DNA of 64,000 nucleotides from an uncultured archaeon (lineage in GTDB: Archaea > Thermoproteota > Nitrososphaeria_A > Caldarchaeales > Wolframiiraptoraceae): positions 143,065-207,064 of the forward strand of contig CALKCF010000002.1 in NCBI GenBank assembly GCA_938083505.1. Direction: 5' to 3'. The position numbers were made by a program, and so were the translations under genes. Under the pieces are notes generated by a model. The model saw nothing but the letters and a program-made list of their open reading frames with translations, was not told the DNA's origin and made no database searches. Positions 44,525 to 54,129 of this stretch are shown piece after piece; position 1 is the first letter of the stretch, and every line of letters begins with the position of its first letter.

Positions 44525-45484
44525 TTATATTAACTTGCCCCAATCTGACTTTTTCGTAGGACGTCCCATCAGCTGCTGTATGTAGTTATAAGCTGAGAGG
44601 GCTGCGATGGCGCCCTGAGCCGCTGCTATCACCGTCTGTTTATAGAGCATATCGGTAACGTCACCTGCTGCAAAGACCCCTGGCCTGCTCGTCATTCCAA
44701 GTTTGTCTGTGATTATCTCGCCGTTCTCGTTCAGCTGAACGAAATCCCTCACCCAATCCGTTTTTGTCGTGTAACCCATCTCGACAAATACACCGTCAAC
44801 TTCTAGCTCGTCCTCTTCATTTGTCTTAACGTTCTTCAGCCTTATCGCCCTAACCTTCGTGTCACCTTTTATCTCCAAAACGGTAGTGTTCGGTATGTAA
44901 ATTATGTTCATCTCCTTGGAGTCCTTTATCAGCTCTTCATCCGTGAGCTTGGCCTCGCTTTTATGGATTATGTAGACTTTGTTGTCGTAAGCACGTAAAA
45001 GCTTCACAGCTCTAAAGGCATGATCGCCCCAACCCACTACTGCGACCTTTTTACCCCTGAACAAAGGAGCATCGCATATCGCGCAATAAGACACTCCCTT
45101 GCCGACAAACTTATCCTCTCCTGGAACGTCAAGCGACTTTGGAGTCTTTCCGAATGCAAGTATGACCGTGAGGGCCTCATAATCTCCGCTAACCTTCGTT
45201 GATACTCGGAAAGTGTTGTTTATTTGGGATATAGCGATAGCCTCGTCATAGACGAACTCTGCTCCGAATTCTTCTGCCTGTTCTTTTATTGATTGAACAA
45301 GTTCCAGACCGGCCACGACCTTTATTCCAGGATAATTCTCGATTTGTGGGGCGAGAAGCAACTGCCCTCCGATGTCCTTTGTCACGACCAAGACTTTCAA
45401 GCCCTGTCTCGCCGCATAGAGTGCAGCACTCAGCCCAGCTGCGCTTCCACCCACGATTATTGTGTCGTATATTCCTCTGCTCAT
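44525..45484 (-). CDS. trxB: Thioredoxin reductase-like flavoprotein
   Basis: 319 residues from ATG 45484, which lies about 26-36 nt after a TATA box (tttatatttc on the minus strand); the track start at 45526 would precede it. FAD motif IIVGGSAAGLSAALYAARQG, redox-active CAIC (CX2C) and a second Rossmann motif VVGWGDHAF, then PGVFAAGDV. The Trp/Asp in GWGDHAF replaces the usual GxGxxA, so use of NADPH is uncertain. Confidence 0.88.
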   Translation of the reverse strand: MSRGIYDTIIVGGSAAGLSAALYAARQGLKVLVVTKDIGGQLLLAPQIENYPGIKVVAGLELVQSIKEQAEEFGAEFVYDEAIAISQINNTFRVSTKVSGDYEALTVILAFGKTPKSLDVPGEDKFVGKGVSYCAICDAPLFRGKKVAVVGWGDHAFRAVKLLRAYDNKVYIIHKSEAKLTDEELIKDSKEMNIIYIPNTTVLEIKGDTKVRAIRLKNVKTNEEDELEVDGVFVEMGYTTKTDWVRDFVQLNENGEIITDKLGMTSRPGVFAAGDVTDMLYKQTVIAAAQGAIAALSAYNYIQQLMGRPTKKSDWGKLI

Positions 45485-45602
45485 ACAGCCACCGTAGTCG
45501 AGGTGCATGTTAGGAAATATAAACACTCGCCTGACCTAGGAAAGCCCGGCACAACCTTAAATCCATTCTGACGATATAAACCTCTGACGTTGGTGGTCAA
45601 AA

Positions 45603-46034
45603 TTGGGTGAGAGCGGTAGAAGGTTCTTGGAACACATGTCCGACGTTTACGTGGAGGCATACGGAGAGACTATGGAAGATGCCTTTAAGGAGGCGGGCAT
45701 GGCTGTGTTTGATATCATATCAGACACAAGGAGTGTCAAGCCCGAGATAGAGAAAGAGGTCTCTGCGGAAGGTTTTGATATGTATTCCCTTCTCTACAAT
45801 TGGCTGGAGCAATTGCTACTCCTGTTTGAACTGGAAGGTTTCTTAGCATCTAACATCGAAGTGCATGCCATAGAGAGGTCTGGTGATGTATTCAGGATTA
45901 AGGCGACGGCAAAGGGCGAGAGGTTTGATCCAACGAGGCACAAACACGGAATAGGGATAAAATCCGTGACGTATGCCCTCATGGAGGTCGTAGAGAACGA
46001 GGTGAAGAAAGTTAGGTTCGTCTTGGACATATAG
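45603..46034 (+). CDS. Archease
   Basis: 143 residues. RRFLEHMSDVYVEAYGETMEDAFKEAG at the N-terminus, and HKHGIGIKSVTYALMEV plus a final VRFVLDI are archease signatures. It activates the RtcB tRNA ligase that joins spliced tRNA exons, which is relevant because two tRNAs in this window appear to carry introns. TTG start; the acidic Asp of HMSD is a metal ligand in the family. Confidence 0.92.
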   Translation: MGESGRRFLEHMSDVYVEAYGETMEDAFKEAGMAVFDIISDTRSVKPEIEKEVSAEGFDMYSLLYNWLEQLLLLFELEGFLASNIEVHAIERSGDVFRIKATAKGERFDPTRHKHGIGIKSVTYALMEVVENEVKKVRFVLDI

Positions 46035-46049
46035 CGAAGGAGAGGTTAT

Positions 46050-46898
46050 ATGTCAACGAGGTTTGAGGAGGTGCCGAGAAGGAGATGTAGGCTCGACGTT
46101 CTACTTCCGTCGAGTCTGACGGCTGAGACGCCACACCTGAGGGAGAAGACCTTTAGGATTGGGCTTGTCGCAAGATTCCTTGCGACGTTCAGGGTCGACA
46201 ACCTGATAATTTATTACGAAGACCTTGAGCCGGACAAGAACGCAGAACTCATAAAGGACATCATGGACTACTTGAACACCGCGCCGTACCTTAGGCGGAG
46301 GTTGTTTCCAATCAAGCCATCATTGAGATATGCGAGCTTGCTTCCACCCCTAAATATACCGACGCATCCCGAGGTAGGCTCCGAAGGTACGTTCCACTAC
46401 AGAGAAGGTGTTGTGGCCTCGCCCGGCAGAGTAGACGCAGGTTTAGGAAGGCTTATCAAAACAAAGGAGCGCTTGAAGAAGGGAACGAAGGTCATAGTTG
46501 TTGTGAAACCAGAATCCGGCAAATTCAAGCTAATCTCTAGGAAAAAGTCACCAGTATACACCGGTTTTAAAACTACCATAGTACCGGAAAGGTTGGACGA
46601 GATAGTGGCGCGTTATGATGTTAAGATTGCGACTTCTAGGCTTGGCAAACCATTCCACGAGCTGGTTCAACCACTAGCATCAAGGCTTTCGACCGCCAAG
46701 AATATCTGCATAGCTTTCGGCTCGGCCAAAAGAGGTCTGTACGATATAGCCAAGCTTCAAAACTTCAATTTGGACGAGGTCTTCGAATTCGTGATTAACT
46801 TGGTCCCGGAGCAAGGTGTACGGACCATAAGGACCGAGGAGGCGGTCTGCATAACCCTTACGACGATCTCAGCGCTGGAGCTTCTCTTCGGGCGCTAG
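46050..46898 (+). CDS. SPOUT-class RNA methyltransferase (COG2106 type)
   Basis: 282 residues. The SPOUT fold is split by an inserted OB-like beta domain (SEGTFHYREGVVASPGRVDAGLGR…KGTKVIVVVK). The C-terminal knot region is IAFGSAKRGLYDIAKLQN…NLVPEQGVRTIRTEEAV. This is the archaeal COG2106 family (MTH1-like), related to SPOUT1/Sfm1-type methyltransferases; the target is unknown. Translationally close to archease (15 nt). Confidence 0.85.
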   Translation: MSTRFEEVPRRRCRLDVLLPSSLTAETPHLREKTFRIGLVARFLATFRVDNLIIYYEDLEPDKNAELIKDIMDYLNTAPYLRRRLFPIKPSLRYASLLPPLNIPTHPEVGSEGTFHYREGVVASPGRVDAGLGRLIKTKERLKKGTKVIVVVKPESGKFKLISRKKSPVYTGFKTTIVPERLDEIVARYDVKIATSRLGKPFHELVQPLASRLSTAKNICIAFGSAKRGLYDIAKLQNFNLDEVFEFVINLVPEQGVRTIRTEEAVCITLTTISALELLFGR

Positions 46899-46943
46899 CG
46901 TCAGTTTATATTTAACCGCTCATAGCTTAACCTCTGAAGGCGC

Positions 46944-48161
46944 TTGTCGGACGAGAAGCAGAAGGTTTTCGAGTTCAAGGTTCCGTTCATAATCGTTAGA
47001 TCTAGGAGGGTTACCGAGCTATTTGCTTGGGCAGCAAGGGGAAAATTCCTCGGTCCGTTGGGCTGGCTCATGGTAGCGCTCCTTCCAATATCCTCAGCCG
47101 TTGGACTATTCTTGATAGTAAATTCTGTCTCCTCCATCCTGATCTCGCCGGAGATAAGGGAATTAGGGAGGCAGATGGGCGCTCAGGCCTATCTCTTGAT
47201 ACCCGGTATAAACCCTTACCTACCGATAGTTTATGGCTGGATAGGAATAGTCGTGGCGATAATCATCCACGAGTTCTCGCATGGGATAATGGCAAGCCGG
47301 CTCGGCTTTAAGGTGAAGTCAAGTGGCATCCTACTGCTCATCGGCATCCCGATAGGTGCTTTTGTCGAAGTTGACGAACAACAGCTCAAGGATGCGAGCT
47401 TGAGAAAATCCGCAAGGGTTCTTGCAGCAGGCCCCGGCACAAATATATCCTTCGCCGTCGTATGCCTCGTCGCACTGCTCGTACTGGTTTCCGGCCTATC
47501 GCCTTCTTTAGATGGCCTCTACGTTTTAAGGGCCGAGGAAGGGATGCCGGCCCGACTGGCAGGAATATCTGAAGGCGATGTCATAGTATCCGTGAACGGT
47601 AAGCAGGCGTTTACTGTGGACGTCTTGAAGCAGGCCTTGGAGAACCCACCTCCTGATGGCACGCTATTATTGGAAATCAGAAAGGGAGAAGGCTGGAAGG
47701 AAAGCATAACGCTCAAGTTGGTACCGGTTGAGACGTCAGAAGGTTTGAAAATAGGTGTGCACATCGTGGAGCTCAGGACAACGTCCATCCTTGAGAATTA
47801 CAAGAGGCTGGCCTACTCTTCGCCGCTCCTATATTTTATCCCTCCGACCATGGGCGGCGCTCAAGGTTTTGTTCCTTTCTCTGACACGCTACATATCTTC
47901 TACCAGCACCCCATCGGGCCGAGCTATTACTATGTGGCCAACCTACTTTTCTGGCTTTGGTTCATCAACGTGAACGTCGGGATCTTCAACTCACTTCCGA
48001 TCTACCCACTTGACGGAGGCCAAGTATTCATGAGTAGCCTAAGGGTCTTTGCCAAAGGCAGGTTGAAGGAGTCCGTCATTAGAGGTATAACGGGAGCTAT
48101 CTCAGCTGCACTTGCGATGCTTGTCGTTTCTATGGTCGTGCTACCTTTCCTGATCAGGTGA
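46944..48161 (+). CDS. Site-2-type intramembrane metalloprotease with PDZ domain
   Basis: 405 residues, about six membrane segments. The zinc site is HEFSHG (HEXXH) with the distal Asp in LPIYPLDGGQ, both in membrane segments. A PDZ domain sits between them (DGLYVLRAEEGMPARLAGISEGDVIVSVNGK). It cleaves transmembrane substrates such as anti-sigma-like factors or signal-peptide remnants; its target is unknown. TTG start 46944. Confidence 0.9.
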   Translation: MSDEKQKVFEFKVPFIIVRSRRVTELFAWAARGKFLGPLGWLMVALLPISSAVGLFLIVNSVSSILISPEIRELGRQMGAQAYLLIPGINPYLPIVYGWIGIVVAIIIHEFSHGIMASRLGFKVKSSGILLLIGIPIGAFVEVDEQQLKDASLRKSARVLAAGPGTNISFAVVCLVALLVLVSGLSPSLDGLYVLRAEEGMPARLAGISEGDVIVSVNGKQAFTVDVLKQALENPPPDGTLLLEIRKGEGWKESITLKLVPVETSEGLKIGVHIVELRTTSILENYKRLAYSSPLLYFIPPTMGGAQGFVPFSDTLHIFYQHPIGPSYYYVANLLFWLWFINVNVGIFNSLPIYPLDGGQVFMSSLRVFAKGRLKESVIRGITGAISAALAMLVVSMVVLPFLIR

Positions 48162-48205
48162 AGCTAAATAAATGGAGCGTACAATCCAAAATCGTTAGGG
48201 TTGAT

Positions 48206-48293
48206 GCCGGGGTAGCCTAGCTGGTAAGGCGCAGGCCTGGAGAGCCTGTGGCCCCTTCGGGCCTCGTGGGTTCGAATCCCACCCCCGGCGCCA
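48206..48293 (+). tRNA. tRNA-Ser(GGA)
   Basis: Acceptor GCCGGGG/CCCCGGC, anticodon arm CAGGC-CTGGAGA-GCCTG (GGA), long class II variable arm (GGCCCCTTCGGGCC), T arm GTGGG-TTCGAAT-CCCAC, discriminator G and an encoded CCA. No intron. The encoded CCA matters because it supports the CCA seen after the insertion in tRNA-Asp. Confidence 0.95.
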
Positions 48294-48295
48294 AT

Positions 48296-48325
48296 GTTTT
48301 GGGGTCCAAAACCCTTTCTTTCTGC
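48296..48325 (+). terminator. Hairpin and pyrimidine tract after tRNA-Ser
   Basis: GTTTTGG-GGT-CCAAAAC is a perfect 7-bp inverted repeat starting 3 nt after the tRNA, followed by cctttctttctgcctttt. It probably ends the tRNA transcript. Confidence 0.45.
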
Positions 48326-48543
48326 CTTTTAAGTCCACACACCTTTTCTACCGAAAAGATGCAGGAATGGACGGCATATACGACTTTGACGAGGAGAATG
48401 AAGCATTATTGTTCGGATCATCGCTAGATTGAGGCGGATTGTTAAACCAACAAATATAAGTAAATTAGAGAAAGTAGCGTTTGAAGTAACTTTTAAGCAA
48501 TACATTTATATAACACTGTTATACAATTATATTTGGTGATGTA
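48326..48543. other. Intergenic stretch with promoter of the sulfur gene cluster
   Basis: No gene recognised; a 21-codon acidic frame near 48367 is probably chance. A TATA-like tttatataac at about 48506-48515 precedes the DsrE gene, which also has ggtgat just before its ATG. Confidence 0.4.
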
Positions 48544-48954
48544 ATGCCAAAAATATCCATAATAGTGTCCTCAGAAAAACTGGATAAGCTATTTCCGGCG
48601 GTGACGCTGGCTACAACAGCGGCAGTTATGGGCTGGGAATCAGAGATTTTCTTTACATTCTGGGGACTATTAGCTCTAAAAAAGGATTATGAAGCGAAGG
48701 ATGTTAGTTCGGATTATAAAGTTTATGAAGACGGTCTAAGAAGGGCTGTTAACTCAGGAGCCATGCCAAGCTGGTTAGAAATATTAGAACAGGGGAAGAA
48801 GACTGGAAGGTTGAAGGTTTACGCTTGCTCCACAACAATGAGTTTTCTCGGTGTGAAGGCTGAAGACTTATTAGAATATGTTGATGAAATTGTTGGCGCC
48901 GCATCCTTTTTAGGTAAAGCGAAAGATTCAGATATTAATCTCTTCATATCCTAA
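48544..48954 (+). CDS. DsrE/DsrF-like sulfur-carrier family protein
   Basis: 136 residues. ISIIVSSEKLDKLFPAVTLATTAAVMGWESEIFFTFWGL and the C-terminal cysteine in VYACSTTMSFLGV match the DsrE2-type subgroup of DsrE/F proteins, which carry persulfide on a Cys. It heads a five-gene sulfur and Fe-S set and is followed 12 nt later by TusA. Confidence 0.85.
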   Translation: MPKISIIVSSEKLDKLFPAVTLATTAAVMGWESEIFFTFWGLLALKKDYEAKDVSSDYKVYEDGLRRAVNSGAMPSWLEILEQGKKTGRLKVYACSTTMSFLGVKAEDLLEYVDEIVGAASFLGKAKDSDINLFIS

Positions 48955-48966
48955 TGGTGTCAACTT

Positions 48967-49197
48967 TTGAAAGTCGATATAGTTGTTGATGCGCGATACA
49001 AGTCGTGTCCAGGTCCGCTTTTAGCATTAGCTGAAGCGGTTAAGAAGGCCGGTCCGGGTCATATAATCATGCTCCTAGCAACTGACCCAAGCGCCCCTCA
49101 AGATATCAGGGAGTGGGCTTCGAGCGTAGGTCATAAGGTTCTAAATGTTGAAAAGGTGGACGAAACATATCAGATATACGTGGAGGTTTTGGGTTGA
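48967..49197 (+). CDS. TusA/SirA-like sulfur carrier
   Basis: 76 residues, TTG start. DARYKSCPGPLLALAEAVKK contains the active CPxP-type motif (CPGP), and the two-strand, two-helix layout is typical of TusA. It receives persulfide sulfur, probably from the cysteine desulfurase whose start overlaps its stop (TTGACA). Confidence 0.88.
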   Translation: MKVDIVVDARYKSCPGPLLALAEAVKKAGPGHIIMLLATDPSAPQDIREWASSVGHKVLNVEKVDETYQIYVEVLG

Positions 49198-50435
49198 CAT
49201 ATAGTGACCTATCGAGACCGATAGATGAGTTAATTAAGTCGCACGGTTTACCAGAGAGGGAGGTTTATTTAGATCATGAGAACTCCGGCCTAATATTCCC
49301 GGAAGTCCTAGAAATTATGGATAACACTTACAGGTTAAGTGGTAAAGGACACCCATCTATAACACATTTAATGGGTTGGATAAGCTATCAGGCTCTTTAT
49401 GAAGCCACCACAAATATTGCTTCGGCGATAAATTGTAGCCCAGAGGAGATAGTTTACACTCATAGCGGGACTGAAGCGAATAACTTAGCAATAATGGGCT
49501 CGTCCGGGCTCTCCTCAAATAGAAAGAAGGTGCTCGTGTCACGAATAGAACATTTAAGCGTGATTTTTCCAGCTGAGAAGCTGGAAAAATATGGGTTCAA
49601 GGTTATAAAGATACCTGTTGATGAAGAAGGCTTCGTAAACCTAGATTTCTTATCGGAGCACGTTGACAAAGAGACCTTGATAGTGAGCGTGGCAGCTATA
49701 AATCATGAGATAGGTACTATACAAGACATAAAAGCCATAAGAGATATCGTCAGAGATAAAGACGAAGGAGTTCTGATTCACACAGATGCCTGCGATGCCC
49801 TTGGAAGAATTCCGCTGGACATGAAAAAACTTGATGTTGATCTAGCATCTTTCAGTAGCCATAAAGTATACGGACCTAAAGGCGTGGGTGCATTATATGT
49901 TAAGGAGGGGGTTAAGCTTGAGCCAATCATCCATGGGCAGCTTAGCACACAAAAGCTCTGGCCAGGTGTTGAGAACGTACCCGGTATAGTCGGCTTCTCT
50001 AAGGCTGTTGAGATTATGCATAGAAATTTTAGAGAGAACGTGTTAAAGATGACCGATCTTAGAGAGCGCTTAATTAGCAGCATTTTAAATAATATTGAGC
50101 ATACTTTATTAAATGGTCCTTTTGGTGATAAGCGTGCTCCTGACAACGTGAATATTAGCTTCCTTTATTGTGAGGGAGAGGCTTTAACAGTTGAGTTAAG
50201 CATGAAAGGTATTTATGTTTCTAGCGGAAGCGCTTGCACAAGTCGTGTCTTAGAGCCTAGCCATGTGCTCCTAGCTATTGGGCGAAAACATGAGGAGGCG
50301 CATGGGAGCTTACTGATGAAAGTCTCACCGTTTCATACAACCTCAGACATAGAGTACGTTTTAGAAATTCTGCCTGACACCGTTAGAAGAATTAGATCCT
50401 TAAGTCCGATTAAACCCTTAAGGAAGGTGATATAA
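49194..50435 (+). CDS. Cysteine desulfurase (IscS/NifS-like)
   Basis: 413 residues, TTG start. PLP-dependent class V fold: YLDHENSGLIFPEV, HSGTEANNLAIMG, VAAINHEIGTIQD, HTDACDALGRIPLD and the PLP lysine in SFSSHKVYGPKGVGALYV; the catalytic loop Cys lies in SSGSACTSRVLEPSHVL. It mobilises sulfur from cysteine. It overlaps TusA by 4 nt and is 2 nt from IscU, so it probably feeds both. Confidence 0.92.
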   Translation: MTYSDLSRPIDELIKSHGLPEREVYLDHENSGLIFPEVLEIMDNTYRLSGKGHPSITHLMGWISYQALYEATTNIASAINCSPEEIVYTHSGTEANNLAIMGSSGLSSNRKKVLVSRIEHLSVIFPAEKLEKYGFKVIKIPVDEEGFVNLDFLSEHVDKETLIVSVAAINHEIGTIQDIKAIRDIVRDKDEGVLIHTDACDALGRIPLDMKKLDVDLASFSSHKVYGPKGVGALYVKEGVKLEPIIHGQLSTQKLWPGVENVPGIVGFSKAVEIMHRNFRENVLKMTDLRERLISSILNNIEHTLLNGPFGDKRAPDNVNISFLYCEGEALTVELSMKGIYVSSGSACTSRVLEPSHVLLAIGRKHEEAHGSLLMKVSPFHTTSDIEYVLEILPDTVRRIRSLSPIKPLRKVI

Positions 50436-50437
50436 AT

Positions 50438-50938
50438 TTGTCGAGTCGAGTGCCTTTAACATATGGAAAGAAGGTTCTTGAGTTATTTAGAAACCCGAAG
50501 AACCTTGGTAGAATAGAAGATGCCAATGCTGAAGCGATTGCCGGTAGCCTAGCATGCGGAGATATGATAGCAATATACTTGAAAATTGATGAATCGACTG
50601 AAAAAATTGTTGATGCGAAATTTGAAAGCTATGGTTGCGCTGCAAATATAGCAGCAGCGAGCATACTAACTGAAATGGTTAAGGGAAAAACCCTTCAAGA
50701 TTCTTGGAAGATCTCATGGAAAGATGTGTCTAATGAACTTGGTGGGCTGCCATCCGTTAAATATCATTGCGGTGTACTTGCAGTTGGATCGCTTAGAAGA
50801 GCTATAAGAGCCTACTACACAAATAGAGCTAAGCCAGATTGGCTTAGCGATGAGTTAACACAAGAAGAGAAACATGCCCTAGAGGAAGAAAAGCTAATGG
50901 AGGTTCTTGCCAAAAAAGCAAAAAGAGCAATGCTTTAA
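50438..50938 (+). CDS. IscU/NifU-like Fe-S cluster scaffold
   Basis: 166 residues, TTG start. The three conserved cysteines are in GSLACGDM, SYGCAANIAAAS and KYHCGVLA; the usual Asp next to the first Cys is present. Fe-S clusters are assembled on it with sulfur from the adjacent desulfurase. The C-terminus has an extra helical tail (QEEKHALEEEKLMEVLAKK). Confidence 0.92.
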   Translation: MSSRVPLTYGKKVLELFRNPKNLGRIEDANAEAIAGSLACGDMIAIYLKIDESTEKIVDAKFESYGCAANIAAASILTEMVKGKTLQDSWKISWKDVSNELGGLPSVKYHCGVLAVGSLRRAIRAYYTNRAKPDWLSDELTQEEKHALEEEKLMEVLAKKAKRAML

Positions 50939-51130
50939 CAAGCCGAGGTGTTGATTAGTTAACAATCAATACTTACTTAATTTATATTTTTAATAAACCT
51001 TCATAAGATTTGGCACTTCAAGCGAAGCGAAAAATGCAGCTCCTATATCATGAGGTTGGAATACTAAAATCTATTTTCGCTATGAAAATTTATTTATAAG
51101 CACGTTATATTAATTATTAATGGAAGTAAT

Positions 51131-51457
51131 ATGTATTTGCGATGTGAGTCTATCGGGCATCGTTTTCTTCCAATCCTAAGATGCCATGTAGCTAAAGAGC
51201 TCATCGAAAAATATGGTCTAACGCAAATCGAAGTAGCTAAGAAACTCGGAACAACTCAGGCGGCCATAAGCCAATATTTACACTTAAAGCGCGGAGCTAC
51301 AAGTCTGAAAAAATTTAAGGAGACCTTACCTATAATCCAATCGGCTGCAAGCGAAATAGCTAGTGAAATAGCTTCAGGAAAAATTGATGTAGAGAAGATC
51401 GCATTAAGATTCTGTGAAGTATGTACATCTATACAGAAGACTGTAAGTCGTAAATAA
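51131..51457 (+). CDS. HTH transcriptional regulator next to the Fe-S cluster genes
   Basis: 108 residues. The helix-turn-helix ELIEKYGLTQIEVAKKLGTTQAAISQYLHLKRG is of the XRE/lambda type. A C-terminal helix ends in RFCEVC, and the N-terminus has two further Cys (YLRCES, LRCHVAK). The cysteine arrangement suggests a redox or Fe-S sensing regulator of the upstream isc genes, but this is inference. It has its own A/T-rich promoter. Confidence 0.8.
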   Translation: MYLRCESIGHRFLPILRCHVAKELIEKYGLTQIEVAKKLGTTQAAISQYLHLKRGATSLKKFKETLPIIQSAASEIASEIASGKIDVEKIALRFCEVCTSIQKTVSRK

Positions 51458-51601
51458 AGCGATTGTTTACCTTATCAAACATTAGTAGGTAAAAAGGTAT
51501 CGAATAACGATTATGGTATAAGTTTAATCTCAAAGCGGTGGAGCCCACCAACAGTGCCATATACTTAGAAGTTGAAGAGTTCCTTTGACCTTATCCAAAG
51601 A

Positions 51602-52474
51602 TCAAGAACGCTCATCGCTTTCCGGCTCTATGTGTATTACGATGTCGATATCGCTCAGTTTCTGCTTCAACTTTCTTTCCACTTCGTCGCATATTTTGTG
51701 GGCTTTCTCAATCGTCAGATCCTTTTCGACTTCTAGGTGCACGTCAGCGAAGATCTTTTTTCCAGCCTGCCTGATGCGGAGGTTGTGAATCCCTCTCACA
51801 CCAACCGTACCTACGAGCGTACTTTCAAGTTTCTTCCTTACCTCAGCCGGGGGACTTTCAGCGATGATGGAAGCTCTCAACTCTCGTAATGTCTGGATGA
51901 CGAAGAAAGCGATCAACGCTATTAGGGCGAATGCTACCGCGACATCGTACATTGCCGATAGGTAAACCCCTAGCAAGACACCAGAAAGCGTCAACAAGCC
52001 CTCTACCATATCGAGACTTACATGTCGCGCCTCGACTCTAGTTATTGTGCTCTCCCGTCCAAAGGTCCTGAGAAGGGTAACCATGCTCACGTTAAGTACT
52101 AAAGAGGCGATTGCGAAGGGTATGCCTACTGGGTCGACGCGCTCTACGAAGCCGCGTGCAAGCCTATCGATCGCTATGAAGGTGACAAATGATAGTGTGA
52201 AAGTCATCAGTATGAGTATCAGCAAGGAGCCGTAGACCTCGAGAAGCGAATGTCCATAATGGTGCTTAGAATCTGGTGGCTTCTCCGCTTTAGACTTAAA
52301 CATGTATGCTATGCTACCGCTCGCGACGTTAAGCAAAGAGTCGCTGCCGTCGGCAAGCAATGCTGTGCTTCCGGATAGTACACCACCGGCGATCTTTAAC
52401 CCGCAAAGAGCGGCATTGCTGAAGATCGACAGCAGCATGAGCTTAAGAATAGTGCTTAGTTTCGTCATCTTCAC
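51602..52474 (-). CDS. Cation diffusion facilitator metal transporter
   Basis: 290 residues. About six membrane helices; ALLADGSDSLLNVASG in helix 2 and KHHYGHSLLEVYGSLLI match CDF metal sites, and a C-terminal cytoplasmic ferredoxin-like domain follows (GVRGIHNLRIRQAGKKIFADVHLEVEKDLTIEKAHKICDEVE). It exports Zn, Fe, Mn or a similar divalent ion; which one is unknown. Confidence 0.92.
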   Translation of the reverse strand: MKMTKLSTILKLMLLSIFSNAALCGLKIAGGVLSGSTALLADGSDSLLNVASGSIAYMFKSKAEKPPDSKHHYGHSLLEVYGSLLILILMTFTLSFVTFIAIDRLARGFVERVDPVGIPFAIASLVLNVSMVTLLRTFGRESTITRVEARHVSLDMVEGLLTLSGVLLGVYLSAMYDVAVAFALIALIAFFVIQTLRELRASIIAESPPAEVRKKLESTLVGTVGVRGIHNLRIRQAGKKIFADVHLEVEKDLTIEKAHKICDEVERKLKQKLSDIDIVIHIEPESDERS

Positions 52475-52689
52475 GTAGACGTCGTTAGGACGTATGAGGA
52501 CAATATAGGTCTTTCTTTATTATTCGTCTTTCACGTTTAGAAGTCTTGCCTATTTAATAACATCCTGTTAAGTTTTGTGGCTTTCGTGGTGAATAGTTCA
52601 TTCATGTTGTTAGGTCCTGCTGGCGGCTGTGGATGCTTGGCACGTCAACCAAAAAATTTTATACGGTAAAGGAGACAGTTTATGCGGCC

Positions 52690-54066
52690 ATGTCACTCAA
52701 AATTTTTAACGTATTTCTCGGCAGCCAAGCTAGAAAGGGCTGGCCTTGCCCGTATTACAACGTAGATGTCAGAGCTAAAGAATGGATTGTATGTTTGGAG
52801 GGGCTAAAGTCCAAACTTGGATTTGATGTAGAGTTCGTAGGTAACGAAGTAATATTCTCGATGTCTCAGGTGAACGATTTAGAAAGGAGCATAGACGAAG
52901 ATGTTGATGCGATCTTCACTTACATACTAACCTCAGAAAGTACCCGTTTCACTTATTTAGCCTCTCGAAAAATAGCCGATTTTGGTTACGACTACATACA
53001 TGAATATGGCGGATATGAGGTACCCACAATTTTCGTGATAGACCTGTATGGCGGTGACATTTCAGGGCTTCCTTTAGTAAAGTATTTGAGGGAGAAAAAT
53101 AGAAAATCTTTGATCATCTCCTCAAGTAGCCTTAACGAAGTTGCGAAAGCGCTTCGTTATGTTTATGTAATTAAAATGCTGAGGAAATCTAAAGCAGTAG
53201 TCATTACGCGAAGGGAGGCCAACCCGGCTAAATACGTCAGTCCACATTATTTAAGTAGAATACAGGAGAAGTTAGGAGTAGTTATCAATTACGTAGATTA
53301 TGAAGACGTTAAGAATCTTTACGATAAGGCCGATGAGGTACATGCCAAACAAATTGCGGAGGAAATAATTAAAAACGCTAAGGAGGTCAGGGAGCCCCCG
53401 AAAGAGGATATAATCAAGGCTGCTAAGATTTACCTAGCGCTAAGAGAATTAATCGAAAGAGAAGGGGCAAACGCTATTGCCATCGACTGTTTAGGCTGGC
53501 TCGAATATGGTAAGATTTTAATGCCCACGACTCCGTGTCTGGCACTATCACTTCTCAACAGCGAGGGAGTGGTGTCCGCTTGTGAGGCCGACCTACATTC
53601 GATGCTAACCATGTTGATTTTCAGATACTTGGATGATAAGCCTTCATTCATTTCCGACCCAGTTGTCGACATGCATACGAACTCTGTGATCCACTGTCAT
53701 TGTACTGCACCTTTAGCGATGGACAAGGTTGGAGGAAAAAGAGAACAATATATCCTAAGGACGCACGCAGATAGCGGCACGGGCGTAGGGGTACAAGTAC
53801 TTATGGAGAAAGGGCGGAAAGTAACTGTTGCTAAATTTGTTAAAGGATTGGACAAGATGGTTGCGGCAAGAGGTGAAATCGTAGAAAACGTGGACATCGA
53901 TAGGGGGTGCAGAACGAAGGTGAAGGTCACCATAGTAGACGCGAACAAATACCTCTACGAATATAGCGGTGGGCTGCATAGAGTTTTAGCCTATGGAGAC
54001 CATATCGACGATTTGGTAAAGCTTGGCAAACTTTTAGGTTTTGATGTCGAATTAGAAGGAGAGTAA
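52690..54066 (+). CDS. L-fucose/L-arabinose isomerase-fold protein
   Basis: 458 residues from ATG 52690, placed 26-33 nt after a TATA box (ttttatac, 52657-52664), which excludes the track start at 52633. The C-terminal domain has IDCLGWLEYGKILMPTTPCLALSLLNSEGVVSACEADLHS, the metal-binding Glu/Asp pattern of the fucose isomerase superfamily, and a later HCHCTAPLAM. The substrate is a sugar or sugar-like compound that I cannot specify. No sugar kinase or aldolase is adjacent. Confidence 0.75.
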   Translation: MSLKIFNVFLGSQARKGWPCPYYNVDVRAKEWIVCLEGLKSKLGFDVEFVGNEVIFSMSQVNDLERSIDEDVDAIFTYILTSESTRFTYLASRKIADFGYDYIHEYGGYEVPTIFVIDLYGGDISGLPLVKYLREKNRKSLIISSSSLNEVAKALRYVYVIKMLRKSKAVVITRREANPAKYVSPHYLSRIQEKLGVVINYVDYEDVKNLYDKADEVHAKQIAEEIIKNAKEVREPPKEDIIKAAKIYLALRELIEREGANAIAIDCLGWLEYGKILMPTTPCLALSLLNSEGVVSACEADLHSMLTMLIFRYLDDKPSFISDPVVDMHTNSVIHCHCTAPLAMDKVGGKREQYILRTHADSGTGVGVQVLMEKGRKVTVAKFVKGLDKMVAARGEIVENVDIDRGCRTKVKVTIVDANKYLYEYSGGLHRVLAYGDHIDDLVKLGKLLGFDVELEGE

Positions 54067-54129
54067 AGCGACGTTTCATGGCAAAAACCACGTCCATGCA
54101 AGATATATTCTATCAGGGTTCGTAATCGG

